Positions 37,103 to 46,651 are shown, counted from the stretch's first letter. The stretch is 64,000 nucleotides of DNA from Comamonas sp. SCN 67-35 (GCA_001725255.1 MEFV01000001.1:1-64000), one strand, 5' to 3'. The notes: a model not told the origin generated them from the sequence alone. Program-made: numbers and translations.

Positions 37103-38140
37103 TCAGCCGTAATAGTCGCCCGCAGGCAATTTGCCGCCGACCAGGCCCGGCTGCCGGTCCAGAAGCTGCTGGTAGAAAAATTCGAGATCCGGCCTGGCCT
37201 GGGCCGCGGAAACGAGCGTCATGGTGGAGCGCGTGGCCGCCAATGCATCGGCCACGCCTTCCGGCGTGAGCATGCTCACATGGCGCGCGGCCATCTGGCC
37301 GCATTCTTCAGGGTGCGCCTGGCACCACAGCAGCGCCTTGGCGTGCTCCTGCTCGAAACGAGCCAGCAGCTTCGCGTCCGTGTGCACGCTCTTGAGCGCG
37401 GCCACCCCCGCCTGCGGGATGCGCGGCGCGCGCTGGAAAACACGACCCCACTCCTGCTGCAGATCGACGCTGCGATAAAGATCGGGGGCAATGACCTTGA
37501 CCGGAAACGATTGGCTCTTGCGCAAGCCCATGGACACCGCAGGCTCGGCCAGCAGCGCATGATCGGCACGGCGCGTGATCAGCAACTGCATGGCATCGAT
37601 GGGAGAAGCCACATAGCGCAATTTGATGTCCGTCCCGACCTTGATGCCCTGTTTTTCAGCCAGAAGCTGAAACAGGATATCGGGCATGTCACCCCGAAAA
37701 GGCATGACCACTTCCCTGCCACGAAAGTCGGCCAGGGTACGCAGGCCCTTGTCGCGGGAAACCATCCACAGCAGGCCCCAGGTGCTGATGTCGAGCAGCT
37801 TCAAAGGCACGCCGCGGTTGTAGAGATTCGCCCCCACATTGCTCGGAACGGCAATGAAATCGGCAGACTGGCCGATGGCCATGGCGCGCAACTGGTCCGG
37901 ACTCTTCCACGTGGTGAACTCAACTTGGTCGGCCACGTCCGACAGCGCGCCACTGTCGACGATGCGCATGAGCGGATAGGACACCAGGGCAAAGGGTCCG
38001 GCCAGCGTCAGCTTGGGTCGGCGGACCGCGTCGCTGGCGTGCGCCTGAGTGAACCCCATCGCCCCCAGCCCGGCCACGGCTGCCGCGCCAACCAGCCATT
38101 GGCGCCGCGATGCAACACCAGCCAAATGATCTACATTCAT
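37103..38140 (-). CDS. ABC importer substrate-binding protein, Tat-type signal
   Basis: A 345-residue periplasmic binding protein of the NMT1/SsuA/TauA fold. The start at 38140 has GAAGGA eight bases upstream. The N-terminus has ASRRQWLVGAAAVAG, a likely twin-arginine signal, cut after HASD. The core has GQSADFIAVPSNVGANLYNRG, typical of this fold. Its first-gene position suggests the operon's promoter lies in 38141-38250, where a Fur-like box sits. Ligand unknown; Tat export may mean a folded or cofactor-bearing form. Confidence 0.85.
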   Translation of the reverse strand: MNVDHLAGVASRRQWLVGAAAVAGLGAMGFTQAHASDAVRRPKLTLAGPFALVSYPLMRIVDSGALSDVADQVEFTTWKSPDQLRAMAIGQSADFIAVPSNVGANLYNRGVPLKLLDISTWGLLWMVSRDKGLRTLADFRGREVVMPFRGDMPDILFQLLAEKQGIKVGTDIKLRYVASPIDAMQLLITRRADHALLAEPAVSMGLRKSQSFPVKVIAPDLYRSVDLQQEWGRVFQRAPRIPQAGVAALKSVHTDAKLLARFEQEHAKALLWCQAHPEECGQMAARHVSMLTPEGVADALAATRSTMTLVSAAQARPDLEFFYQQLLDRQPGLVGGKLPAGDYYG

Positions 38141-38221
38141 CAACACCATCCTTCGCCGCAACGCAATACAACCCCCGGAAATGCGCGACCGCTCAATTCG
38201 GACGATTGCTCAAAGGGCAAT

Positions 38222-38413
38222 ATGATAATGAGTGCGATTCTCGATTACAACCCGCCTATGAGGAAATTTTCTGGCGATCGAACACATCCCGGTCGAGATG
38301 CGGCATGCCATGGACCTCGGCGCGGTTCATCCATACCACTTCGACCGCATCATCGGCGGCCGGATGACGTGACGCTTTCCATGCGGCCTGCATCCCACCA
38401 CGCAAGCCGCTGA
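38222..38413 (+). other. Small possible reading frame(s) with Fur-like box; status unclear
   Basis: The spacer 38141-38428 has no clear gene. A 63-codon frame opens at ATGATAATG (38222). In another frame, 38262-38369 reads protein-like (AIEHIPVEMRHAMDLGAVHP then YHFDRII), with no good start. The two could be pieces of one short gene broken by a frameshift, or chance. I recognise no family. Confidence 0.2.
38224..38242. promoter_or_regulatory. Fur-like box upstream of the ABC-NnrS operon
   Basis: GATAATGAGTGCGATTCTC matches 13 of 19 positions of the Fur consensus. It is 84 bases before the binding-protein start on the minus strand and about 190 before the phosphatase on the plus strand. If real, the ABC-NnrS-FmdE operon is iron-regulated. 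Confidence 0.5.
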
Positions 38414-38428
38414 AGCCTCTCGCCGCAC

Positions 38429-39073
38429 ATGCAAGAACCCACGCGCATCATCGCCGTCCGCCACGGTGAAACCTCCTGGAACGTCGACGGCCGCATCCAG
38501 GGCCACCGGGATATCGCCCTCAACGGCACAGGGCGGTGGCAGGCACGGCAGCTTGCCATGGCACTTGCGTCTGAACCGCCCGCCGCCGTGTACAGTAGCG
38601 ACCTCAGGCGCGCCATAGAAACAGCCGCGGAGATAGCGCACCGCACCCACCTTTCCGCCGTGGCCGATCCCCGCCTTCGCGAGCGCTGCTTCGGCCGCTA
38701 CGAAGGCCGCACCTTCGCGCAGGTGGAACAGGAGTCCCCCGAGCATGCGTTGCGCTGGCGTCGGCGCGACCCCGAGTACGCGCCGCCCGGAGGCGAATCA
38801 TTGAACAGTCTGCGCGATCGCATCGCAGGAACCATCGACGACCTGGCGGCGCGCCATGCGGGAGAACTGGTGATCCTCGTTGCGCACGGGGGCGTGATGG
38901 ATGTCCTCTACCGCCTCGCAACGCGCCAGCACCTGCAGGCGGCCCGCACCTGGCAACTGCCGAACGCAGCCATCAATCGGCTGCTGTGGAGCCCGGGCAG
39001 CGGCCTGACCCTGGTGGGCTGGGCGGACACCGGCCATCTCGACATCGCTGCTCGCGACGAACTGCCTGGCTAA
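38429..39073 (+). CDS. Histidine phosphatase (phosphoglycerate mutase-like)
   Basis: A 214-residue member of the histidine phosphatase superfamily. The catalytic RHGETSWN motif is near residue 11, a second Arg in SSDLRRAIETA follows, ERCFGRYEGRTF has the conserved Glu, and the second His lies in VAHGGVMDVLYR. The length and motifs fit cofactor-independent-fold phosphatases often named GpmB or CobC; the true substrate is unknown. It converges on cheB. Confidence 0.88.
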   Translation: MQEPTRIIAVRHGETSWNVDGRIQGHRDIALNGTGRWQARQLAMALASEPPAAVYSSDLRRAIETAAEIAHRTHLSAVADPRLRERCFGRYEGRTFAQVEQESPEHALRWRRRDPEYAPPGGESLNSLRDRIAGTIDDLAARHAGELVILVAHGGVMDVLYRLATRQHLQAARTWQLPNAAINRLLWSPGSGLTLVGWADTGHLDIAARDELPG

Positions 39074-39094
39074 ATCAGGCAGGGATCCGACCGC

Positions 39095-40186
39095 TCAGAT
39101 GCGGTTGAGCAGCCGATCCGTCGAGCCGCGCAGGCGCGCCACCAGGGCAGCGGCGATCTCGGTGAGCGGCAGCACCTCATCGGCCGCCCCATGGGCGATG
39201 GCTTCACGCGGCATGCCGAACACCACGCAGCTGGCTTCATCCTGCACGTAGTTGTAGCTGCCCGCATCCTTCATGGCGCGCATCGCAGCCGCACCATCGT
39301 CGCCCATGCCGGTGAGCATGATGCCGTAGGCATTGCGTCCCACGCAGGCCGCCACCGATTTGAACAGCACCTCCACCGAAGGTTTGTGGCGATTCACCGG
39401 CGGGCCATCGTCTACCGCCGCCACGTAGTTGGCTCCGCTGCGACCGAGGTGGAACTGCATGCCGCCCGGCGCAATGTAGGCGTGGCCCGGCAGAATGCGC
39501 TCGCCATCCTGCGCTTCCTTCACCGTGATCTGGCACAGCCCATTGAGGCGAGCGGCAAAGCTCGTCGTGAAACCCGCGGGCATATGCTGGGTGATGACGA
39601 TCGCCGGGCAGTCCGCGGGAAGCCGTGTCAGAACTTCGCGGATGGCCTCGGTTCCCCCCGTGGAAGCGCCGATGGCAATGATTTTCTCGGTCGAGAGCCG
39701 ACCCAGGAGGCTGGTACGCGCCGGCGCGCCGGTACCTGCGGCCGCTGATCCGTCTGCCACGGGTGCCGCCACGCGGTGCACCTTGGCCTGCGCGGCAATG
39801 CGGATCTTGTCGGTGATCTGCGCCGCCAGCTGGTTGATGCCCGTGGCCAATCCGATGCGCGGTTTGGCCACGAAATCCACAGCCCCCAGTTCGAGCGCGC
39901 GCATGGTCACCTCGGCCCCGCGCTCGGTGAGCGTGGAGATCATCACGACAGGCGTGGGCCGCAGGCGCATCAGACGCCCGAGAAAATCAATGCCATCCAT
40001 GCGCGGCATTTCCACATCCAGCGTGATGACGTCGGGGTTGAGGCTGCGAATCATCTCGCGCGCCTGCAGCGGATCATGGGCCGCACCTATGCATTCCATG
40101 TCCGGCTGACGGTTGATGATCTCCGTGAGCAGACTGCGCACCAACGCGGAATCGTCCACCACGATCACTCGGGTCTTGCGTCCCAT
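39095..40186 (-). CDS. cheB: Chemotaxis protein-glutamate methylesterase CheB
   Basis: Removes methyl groups from chemoreceptors and deamidates them. The 363-residue protein has an N-terminal receiver (Asp57 in [12 protein letters not shown]) and a C-terminal methylesterase with the triad Ser175 (IGASTGG), His201 (ITQHMPAGF) and Asp297 (LTGMGDDG). The ATG at 40186 gives the family start; a longer frame runs into cheD. It is the last gene of the che operon. Confidence 0.97.
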   Translation of the reverse strand: MGRKTRVIVVDDSALVRSLLTEIINRQPDMECIGAAHDPLQAREMIRSLNPDVITLDVEMPRMDGIDFLGRLMRLRPTPVVMISTLTERGAEVTMRALELGAVDFVAKPRIGLATGINQLAAQITDKIRIAAQAKVHRVAAPVADGSAAAGTGAPARTSLLGRLSTEKIIAIGASTGGTEAIREVLTRLPADCPAIVITQHMPAGFTTSFAARLNGLCQITVKEAQDGERILPGHAYIAPGGMQFHLGRSGANYVAAVDDGPPVNRHKPSVEVLFKSVAACVGRNAYGIMLTGMGDDGAAAMRAMKDAGSYNYVQDEASCVVFGMPREAIAHGAADEVLPLTEIAAALVARLRGSTDRLLNRI

Positions 40187-40205
40187 GGCCAGATTCACTC
40201 CTTGC

Positions 40206-40928
40206 TCAGAACAGATCGACCGAGCCGCCGTGATGGGTCCGGACCACCACGGCAGCACTGCCGCGTGCCTTTTCATCGGCGAGCAGATCGGGATGGACGT
40301 GGGCCAGGCGCTTGACCATGGCCTTGCCCGTCACCGGGAAAAAGACCACCTTGCGCGGGTAGATGTCGAGCACGTCCTCGGCAATCACCGGAATGCGTTC
40401 GGTGGCGAGGTAGCTTTGCACGAACTCGGTATTGCGCTCACCCACGTTGAGCGTGGAAAAATTGGCCATGACCTGTCCGCCGCCGAAAACCTTGGCCTGC
40501 AAGGTCTCGCGGCGCGCGCCCAGCTTCATCATTTCGTTGATCAGCACTTCCATCGCGTACGAACCATAACGGCCGGACTGGTCGGCACCGTCCCCTTCGG
40601 GCAGCATGAAATGGTTCATGCCGCCCACATGGGTGCGGCTGTCCCACAGGCAGGCGGCGATGCACGAGCCCAACACGGTCTGGATGACCATGTTTTCGTC
40701 GGAAACGAAATACTCGCCGGGCAGCACCTTCACCGCGTTGAACTGAAAGCGCTGATCAAAGAAAAAGAACGACGCCTCGCCGGTACGCCGCGGCGCACCC
40801 CGGAGCTCCTGTATCGTGGGCGTGTATGCGGGCAGGCGCCCGGCATCTTTCGGGATGGGGCCGATGCGCGGCGCACGGCGGCGTTCCGCGTTGCTGGCGG
40901 CCGTCACGGCGGCATCAAACCCGTTCAT
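40206..40928 (-). CDS. cheD: Chemoreceptor glutamine deamidase CheD
   Basis: CheD deamidates receptor glutamines and in some species binds the CheY phosphatase CheC. The 240-residue protein has the catalytic Cys89 in [12 protein letters not shown] and His106 in GGMNHFMLP. The ATG at 40928 overlaps the end of cheR; the longer upstream reading lies inside cheR. The first 45 residues, rich in Arg/Pro, are an extra N-terminal extension. Confidence 0.94.
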   Translation of the reverse strand: MNGFDAAVTAASNAERRRAPRIGPIPKDAGRLPAYTPTIQELRGAPRRTGEASFFFFDQRFQFNAVKVLPGEYFVSDENMVIQTVLGSCIAACLWDSRTHVGGMNHFMLPEGDGADQSGRYGSYAMEVLINEMMKLGARRETLQAKVFGGGQVMANFSTLNVGERNTEFVQSYLATERIPVIAEDVLDIYPRKVVFFPVTGKAMVKRLAHVHPDLLADEKARGSAAVVVRTHHGGSVDLF

Positions 40929-41841
40929 AGACCGTCTTCCCGCGAAGCACGAACAAGTCGCGCGATTCGCTGAAATTCTCCGCATGGCCGACAAACAGCG
41001 TGCCACCGGGCTTGAGCACGCGATGGATGCGCTCGAGCACGCGCCGCTGCGTCTGCGCATCAAAATAAATCATCACATTACGGCAAAAAACGATATCGAA
41101 TGGCTCGCGAAATGGCCAATCATCGCGAATCAGATTGACACTCAGGAACGTGATCGGCTTGCGCAGCTCGGGGCGCACCCGAACCAGGCCGTCATTGTCC
41201 CCTTTCCCCCGCATGAAGAACCGCTGCAACTGCTCGTGCGTCAGCCCCTTGAGGCCCTGAGCACGGTAGACGCCACGCCCCGCCGTCTCGAGCACGCGAG
41301 AGTCGATGTCGCTTGCCACCAATTCGAACGGCACGCCGCCGCCCAGCGTCTGCAGTACGGTCATGACGATGGAATACGGTTCTTCGCCGGTGGAGGCCGC
41401 GCTGCACCACATCTTCCACGGTCCGCCCGGTCGCTTCCTGAGGAGCCCGGAGAGACTCTCGAAATGATGCTGCTCACGAAAGAACGCCGTGAGATTGGTC
41501 GTCAGCGCGTTGATGAACTCCTGCCACTCCGGCCCATCCTGCCCTTCGAGCCAGTTCAGGTATGCATCAAAACTCCCGTACCCGGTGTCCCGCAGCCGCC
41601 TGGACAGACGGCTGTAGACCATGGCGTGCTTGCCGTCATGCAGGCTGATGCCGGCACGCTGATAGATGAGTTTCTGCACCCGTTTGAAATCGGCGTCCGT
41701 CCAGACAAACTCGCGAGCTTCACCCACGCCGATCTCTTGGCCACCAGCCACCGCAGCCGAGCGACCAGAACGCATGGATACGGCCATGGGCAGAAGATTC
41801 GTGTCGTTGCCAGGCAAGCGCGCAGCCTGCCCGCAGCGCAT
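40915..41841 (-). CDS. cheR: Chemotaxis methyltransferase CheR
   Basis: S-adenosylmethionine-dependent methylation of chemoreceptor glutamates. The 308-residue protein has the N-terminal helical domain (FKRVQKLIYQRAGISL) and SAM-binding segments WCSAASTGEEPYSI and FDIVFCRNVMIYFD. The ATG at 41841 overlaps the cheW stop (TGATG); two internal ATGs further in are possible, since the first ~40 residues are not conserved. Confidence 0.94.
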   Translation of the reverse strand: MRCGQAARLPGNDTNLLPMAVSMRSGRSAAVAGGQEIGVGEAREFVWTDADFKRVQKLIYQRAGISLHDGKHAMVYSRLSRRLRDTGYGSFDAYLNWLEGQDGPEWQEFINALTTNLTAFFREQHHFESLSGLLRKRPGGPWKMWCSAASTGEEPYSIVMTVLQTLGGGVPFELVASDIDSRVLETAGRGVYRAQGLKGLTHEQLQRFFMRGKGDNDGLVRVRPELRKPITFLSVNLIRDDWPFREPFDIVFCRNVMIYFDAQTQRRVLERIHRVLKPGGTLFVGHAENFSESRDLFVLRGKTVYERV

Positions 41842-42332
41842 CAGCCGGCCGACAGGACCAGGCCCATGTCCGGGCCGCTCATCAGCCTTTCGATGTCCAG
41901 CAGGATCAGCATGCGTTCCCCGACCGCGCCCAGGCCGCGGATGCAGCGTGCATCGATCGCGCTTTCCACTTCGGGAGCGGGGCGCACCTGTTCGTCGGCG
42001 AGTTCGATCACGTCGCTGACCGAATCCACCACCATCCCGACCACCCGATCGTGCAGGTTGAGAATGATCGCCACGGTGAGCTGGTTGTATTCGGCGCTCG
42101 GACAGGCAAAGCGCAAGCGCATGTCGATGATGGGAACAATGGTGCCGCGCAGATTGGAAACCCCCTTGATGAAGGCAGGCGCATTGGCCACCCGTGTCGG
42201 CGGTTCATAACCACGTATTTCCTGCACCTTGAGGATGTCGATGCCGTATTCCTCGTTGCCGAGCCTGAACGTGAGGTATTCACTGGCACCAGGCACGGTT
42301 GCTTCATTGGTCTTTTCCAGGACTGCACTCAT
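41841..42332 (-). CDS. cheW: Chemotaxis coupling protein CheW
   Basis: The adaptor between chemoreceptors and CheA. The 163-residue protein has the CheW beta-barrel fold with YLTFRLGNEEYGIDILKVQE and IKGVSNLRGTIVPIIDMRLR, the receptor-contact region. It has a strong ribosome-binding site (AAGGAGG) 24 bases after cheA and overlaps cheR. Confidence 0.96.
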   Translation of the reverse strand: MSAVLEKTNEATVPGASEYLTFRLGNEEYGIDILKVQEIRGYEPPTRVANAPAFIKGVSNLRGTIVPIIDMRLRFACPSAEYNQLTVAIILNLHDRVVGMVVDSVSDVIELADEQVRPAPEVESAIDARCIRGLGAVGERMLILLDIERLMSGPDMGLVLSAG

Positions 42333-42356
42333 CTCATACCTCCTTGCCTGTCGCTT

Positions 42357-44474
42357 TCAGTGGCGCGCACGACGCACCAGGGCGCCCGTGTCGAGTATCA
42401 GGGCCACGCTGCCATCACCCATGATCGTGGCGCCCGAGACGTTCGCCACCTTGCGATAGTTGGTTTCCAGGTTCTTGACGACCACCTGCTGCTGACCGAG
42501 CAACTCATCGACGAGCACGGCAACCCGGGAGCCGTCGGCTTCGACCACCACCATGATCTCGTTGCCATGCCCGGGATTGGCACGCGGCACCTGGAAAATT
42601 TTCTCCAGCGAGATGACGGGCATGAATTCGTCGCGCACCTTCACGAGCTGGGAACCCTGCGCCACCGTGTTGATGCCTTCCTGGTTGACCTGGAACGACT
42701 CGACCACCGAGGACAGGGGCAGGATGTAGACCTCGTCGGCGACGCCCACGGACATGCCGTCCATGATGGCCAGGGTCAGCGGCAGGCGCACCGAGACACG
42801 CGTACCCACCCCTTCCATCGATTCGAGTTCGACCGTGCCGTTGAGTGCCGCGATATTCTTCTTGACGACATCCATGCCCACGCCACGGCCTGAAACGTCC
42901 GTGACCACTTCCGCCGTCGAGAAGCCCGGGAGCATGATGAGGTTCCAGACGTCCGCGTCCGCCATGGAGTCGGGCGCATCCATGCCGCGCTCACGCGCCT
43001 TGGCGAGAATTTTTTCGCGCGACAACCCGCGGCCGTCATCGCGCACCTCGATGACAATCGAGCCCCCTTGATGCGACGCGGAAAGCGTGAGCGTGCCGTG
43101 CTCGGTCTTGTCCGCCGCCAGGCGTTCGGCGGGGGTTTCGATGCCATGGTCGCAGCTGTTGCGCACCAGGTGCGTGAGCGGGTCCGTGATTTTCTCCACC
43201 AGACTCTTGTCCAGCTCCGTGGCTTCGCCGTTGGTGACGAATTCAACCTTCTTGCCGAGCTTGTTGGCGAGGTCGCGCAGCATGCGCGGAAAACGGCTGA
43301 ACACGGTGGACATCGGGATCATGCGGATGGACATGACCGATTCCTGCAGATCGCGCGTATTGCGATCGAGATCCGCCAGGCCTGCCAGCAGCTGCTGATG
43401 CAGGCCCGCATCCAGATCGCGGCTGTTCTGCGCCAGCATGGCCTGCGTGATCACGAGTTCACCCACCAGGTTGATGAGCTGGTCCACCTTGTTGACCGCA
43501 ACGCGGATGGTGCTCGATTCGATCGAGGCATGCGCCGCCGCCTTGTGCTGCGCGGGGTGCGCGCCCGCTGCGCCCGGCGGCACTGCGGCGGTCTGGGGTG
43601 CGGCTGCAGTCGCTGCCGCTTCCTGGTGATCCGCAGCCTGGGGTGCCCCGGGCGCCCCGTTGAAAAAGCCGTACGCCTCGGCCGGTGACGCAGCCGCGCC
43701 ACCGCCGCCTTGCGCGGCAACGGCGCCGAGCTCCTTGATCGCCACCTGCTCTTTCGCGACATGAAAGACGAACAAGTCCAGCAATTCGGAGTCGGAAGAA
43801 GTCGTGCGGACGGCAAACGCACGCATGCCAGGGCGCTCGTCCGGCAGATCGCTGATGGTGCCCAGGCCTTCGATGTCGTGAAACAGATCCTTGATGGCGT
43901 CGGCCAGCTCGGGCTGCGCCAATGGCCCGATGCTGATTTCCAGAAAACGCTCGCCCGTCGCCTGCGCCGCGCCAGTCGGCACCAGCACCGGCGCCACGAC
44001 TGGAGCGGGAGCAGGCACCACAGGCGCGGCGGCGGCAACGCCCCCTGCAGGTGCGCCACCCTCGGCCAATGCCCGGATACGCGCCACCAGCTCGGCGGTG
44101 GGAACGGCCTCATCCTGTCCGCCACTTTGATGGCGCGCGAGCAGGCTGCGCGAGACATCGGCCGACTCCAGCAGCGCGTCCACCATCGGCGGCGTCAGCT
44201 GCAGCTCATGCCGGCGCAGCTTGTCCAGCAGCGACTCCATCTTGTGCGTGAGTTCGGCGACGTCCGCAAAACCAAAAGTGGCCGAACCGCCCTTGATGGA
44301 GTGGGCACAGCGGAAGATGCCATTGAGTTCTTCATCATCGGGCGCATTCACGTCCAGCGCCAGCAGCATCTGCTCCATCTGATCCAGGTTCTCGGCTGCC
44401 TCCTCGAAAAAGACGCCATAGAACTGGCTCAGATCGAAATCCGAACCACCGCCTGCCGCCTGGGTTTCTGCCAT
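42357..44474 (-). CDS. cheA: Chemotaxis histidine kinase CheA
   Basis: The central kinase of chemotaxis, 705 residues. The P1 domain carries His58 (RCAHSIKGGSATFGF). An Ala/Pro-rich linker and a P2-like domain (about 160-260) follow, then another Ala-rich linker and the P3 dimerisation domain (from about 320). P4 has the N-box LVRNSCDHGIETP and the G-box VEVVTDVSGRGVGMDVVKKN-type segment. The C-terminal P5 CheW-like domain ends with LDTGALVRRARH. Motifs are intact. Confidence 0.97.
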   Translation of the reverse strand: MAETQAAGGGSDFDLSQFYGVFFEEAAENLDQMEQMLLALDVNAPDDEELNGIFRCAHSIKGGSATFGFADVAELTHKMESLLDKLRRHELQLTPPMVDALLESADVSRSLLARHQSGGQDEAVPTAELVARIRALAEGGAPAGGVAAAAPVVPAPAPVVAPVLVPTGAAQATGERFLEISIGPLAQPELADAIKDLFHDIEGLGTISDLPDERPGMRAFAVRTTSSDSELLDLFVFHVAKEQVAIKELGAVAAQGGGGAAASPAEAYGFFNGAPGAPQAADHQEAAATAAAPQTAAVPPGAAGAHPAQHKAAAHASIESSTIRVAVNKVDQLINLVGELVITQAMLAQNSRDLDAGLHQQLLAGLADLDRNTRDLQESVMSIRMIPMSTVFSRFPRMLRDLANKLGKKVEFVTNGEATELDKSLVEKITDPLTHLVRNSCDHGIETPAERLAADKTEHGTLTLSASHQGGSIVIEVRDDGRGLSREKILAKARERGMDAPDSMADADVWNLIMLPGFSTAEVVTDVSGRGVGMDVVKKNIAALNGTVELESMEGVGTRVSVRLPLTLAIMDGMSVGVADEVYILPLSSVVESFQVNQEGINTVAQGSQLVKVRDEFMPVISLEKIFQVPRANPGHGNEIMVVVEADGSRVAVLVDELLGQQQVVVKNLETNYRKVANVSGATIMGDGSVALILDTGALVRRARH

Positions 44475-44525
44475 GGTGTGACTTCCTTCTTCCGTATGTG
44501 CGCCGTGGGTCCGATCCCGATCGTT

Positions 44526-44888
44526 TCAGCGAATGACCTTGCGAATGACCTCGACCAGCCGTGTCGGATCAAAAGGCTTGACCAGCCAGCCGGTGGCCCC
44601 GGCGCTGCGTCCGGCCTGCTTCATCTGGTCGCTCGATTCGGTCGTGAGAATCAGAATGGGCTTGTCCTTGAAGCGCGGATGCTCGCGCAAACGCCGCGTG
44701 AGGCCGATGCCATCGAGGCGCGGCATGTTCTGGTCGGCCAGGATCAGATCGACGTCGTGCACCATGGCCTTCTCGAACGCATCCTCGCCATCCACCGCCT
44801 CAACCACGTTGTAACCCGCGCTGGTCAGCGTGAACGAAACCATCTTGCGCATGGAAGGCGAATCATCGACGGCCAGTATCGACTGCAT
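44526..44888 (-). CDS. cheY: Chemotaxis response regulator CheY
   Basis: A single-domain receiver of 120 residues that carries the CheA signal to the motor. It starts MQSILAVDDSPSMRKMVSFT. The acidic pair Asp8/Asp9, phospho-acceptor Asp52 (ILADQNMPRLDG), the Thr in ILTTES and Lys105 (LVKPFDP) are all present. It lies 51 bases upstream of cheA and downstream of the CheZ-like gene. Confidence 0.94.
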   Translation of the reverse strand: MQSILAVDDSPSMRKMVSFTLTSAGYNVVEAVDGEDAFEKAMVHDVDLILADQNMPRLDGIGLTRRLREHPRFKDKPILILTTESSDQMKQAGRSAGATGWLVKPFDPTRLVEVIRKVIR

Positions 44889-44944
44889 GCAGGACTCCAA
44901 TCTCTCCGAAGTACGTAGATTAACCGGTAACGATCCTGTAACAG

Positions 44945-45394
44945 TCAAAAGAGCTCGATGGAACCGGCATCCATCTCGCTTTGCGTCACGGGATTGGGTT
45001 TTTCGGGCGGCACGATCTCGATGACGGCTGCTTCTTCCCCGTCATCCGACCCCATGGCCTCCACGCTCAGCCGCGACGAACAGGCCTGCAAGACCTTGCC
45101 CGTGTGTGCAATGAGCTGGATCGCCATGTCGTGAAATTGCAACTCGGTGATGGCATTGCGCAAGGCATCCCGAAGCGCTTCCAGTTCGGGGTGCGCCTCC
45201 ACCACGTCCGGCGACAGTGCGGCATCCGCGTCGCCAAAACGCTGAATGAGGTTGCCCGCCGCATGGTCCAGCAAGCCCCGCAGGCGGTGCAAATCATGCA
45301 GCGAGGTCAGCAGCGCGTCCTGCAAATCTGCGGCCACCATCACCGGTATTGCAACCATGGGCTCCGAAGGAGCATCAGGTGTTGACGGCATCAT
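44945..45394 (-). CDS. Short CheZ-like CheY-phosphatase (candidate)
   Basis: A 149-residue helical protein, first in the che operon, 56 bases before cheY. Two long helices (about 22-53 and 65-110) would form a hairpin. The segment QFHDMAIQLI contains Asp89 and Gln93 in the F-x-D-x3-Q-x-I pattern of the E. coli CheZ active site (Asp143, Gln147). The C-terminus MDAGSIELF, after an acidic/Pro-rich linker, recalls the CheZ tail peptide that binds CheY. It is much shorter than E. coli CheZ (214). Function is inferred from these motifs and context. Confidence 0.6.
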   Translation of the reverse strand: MMPSTPDAPSEPMVAIPVMVAADLQDALLTSLHDLHRLRGLLDHAAGNLIQRFGDADAALSPDVVEAHPELEALRDALRNAITELQFHDMAIQLIAHTGKVLQACSSRLSVEAMGSDDGEEAAVIEIVPPEKPNPVTQSEMDAGSIELF

Positions 45395-45523
45395 TTCTCC
45401 AGCATTGCAGAAAACCAGGCCCGGTGCCTCCCTGCGTGAACAGCTACCATCCCGACGGCATGACAGTTGCAATGCGTGGCGTACCGCGCCGCTAACGACT
45501 CTTCACGGTCTGATCTGGCAAAC

Positions 45524-46651
45524 ATGATAGCTACTCCCGAAGAAATTGACAGCGCTGGCAAACCCGTGCAAGTGCTGCATCTGGAGGACTCGGCCACCGA
45601 CCATGAACTGGCCTGTCTGGCGCTGCGGCACGCCTCCTCCAAATACACGCTCACGCGCGTGGACACCCTGCAGGCGCTGCGTGCGTGCTTGCTGGACAGT
45701 TCATTCGATGTCGTGCTGGCCGATTACCAGCTGCGGGGCTTTACCGCGATCGACGCCTGGAACCAGGCGCAGGATATCCCCGCGCACCCTCCGTTCATCC
45801 TGCTCTCCGGCGCCATCGGCGAGGCCGCCGCCGTGAATGCCATGCGCATGGGGTTTGCCGACTACCTGCTCAAGGACGATATCGCACGCCTGCCGCGGGT
45901 CATCGCCCGGGCGATCGAAATGGCGCAGGCACGGCGCGCGCGCAAACAAGCGGGCATCGAGCTGGCCGCATCGGAAAAGCGCCTCGCGGAACTGGCCGAC
46001 CACTTGCAGGCCACCATCGAGGAAGAACGCGCGGCCATCGCCCGCGAGATCCATGATGACGTGGGTGGGGCGCTGACGGCCGCGCGCTTCGATCTCGCAT
46101 GGATCACCCGCCACGCCACCGACACCGCCATTACCGCGCATGCCCGCAGCGCGAACGACATGCTGCAGCACGCCCTGGGCGCCAGCCAGCGCATCATGAT
46201 GAACCTGCGCCCGCCCGTGCTCGACCAGGGACTGATCGCCGCCGTGCAATGGCTCGCGCAGACCTTCGAGCGGCGCACCGGCACCCCGACGCGCGTGCTC
46301 GCCGACCCGCAGGAGCCCAGCATCGCGAAGGCGCTGCAACTGGTGGCCTACCGCACGGTGCAGGAGGCCCTGACCAACATCCAGAAATACGCGCAGGCGC
46401 ACAACGTCCGGGTCGAACTGTCGGCCCACGACGACCACATGCTGCTCGAAGTCGTCGACGACGGGGTGGGCATGGCCCCGCAAGCCCTGGCCAAGGCGCG
46501 TTCGTTCGGCCTGCGCGGTCTGCGCGAGCGCGCACGTCGCGCCGGCGGCTGGCTGGACATCAGCAGCGAGAGCGGCCGCGGGACGTCCATCATCCTGACC
46601 CTGCCGATGAATTCAGGCCACGATGGCGCTGGCGGAGACCCCACACCATGA
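45524..46651 (+). CDS. Histidine kinase with N-terminal receiver domain (HisKA_3 type)
   Basis: A 375-residue soluble sensor kinase. An N-terminal receiver domain (about 15-135) has Asp67 in VVLADYQLRGF. A coiled coil (140-170) and a NarX/DegS-type dimerisation domain with His177 (AREIHDDVGGAL) follow, then the ATPase domain (about 270-370; YRTVQEALTNIQKYAQ, DDGVGM). No membrane helix. It probably takes its signal through phosphorylation of its own receiver. The stop overlaps the next gene (ATGA). It is divergent from the che operon. Confidence 0.9.
   Translation: MIATPEEIDSAGKPVQVLHLEDSATDHELACLALRHASSKYTLTRVDTLQALRACLLDSSFDVVLADYQLRGFTAIDAWNQAQDIPAHPPFILLSGAIGEAAAVNAMRMGFADYLLKDDIARLPRVIARAIEMAQARRARKQAGIELAASEKRLAELADHLQATIEEERAAIAREIHDDVGGALTAARFDLAWITRHATDTAITAHARSANDMLQHALGASQRIMMNLRPPVLDQGLIAAVQWLAQTFERRTGTPTRVLADPQEPSIAKALQLVAYRTVQEALTNIQKYAQAHNVRVELSAHDDHMLLEVVDDGVGMAPQALAKARSFGLRGLRERARRAGGWLDISSESGRGTSIILTLPMNSGHDGAGGDPTP

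Noticed and set aside
35858..38413. 851-codon plus-strand frame opposite the ABC transporter operon
   Set aside because: Three well-recognised transporter genes lie on the other strand; only its last 63 codons fall in a true spacer and are reported separately with low confidence.
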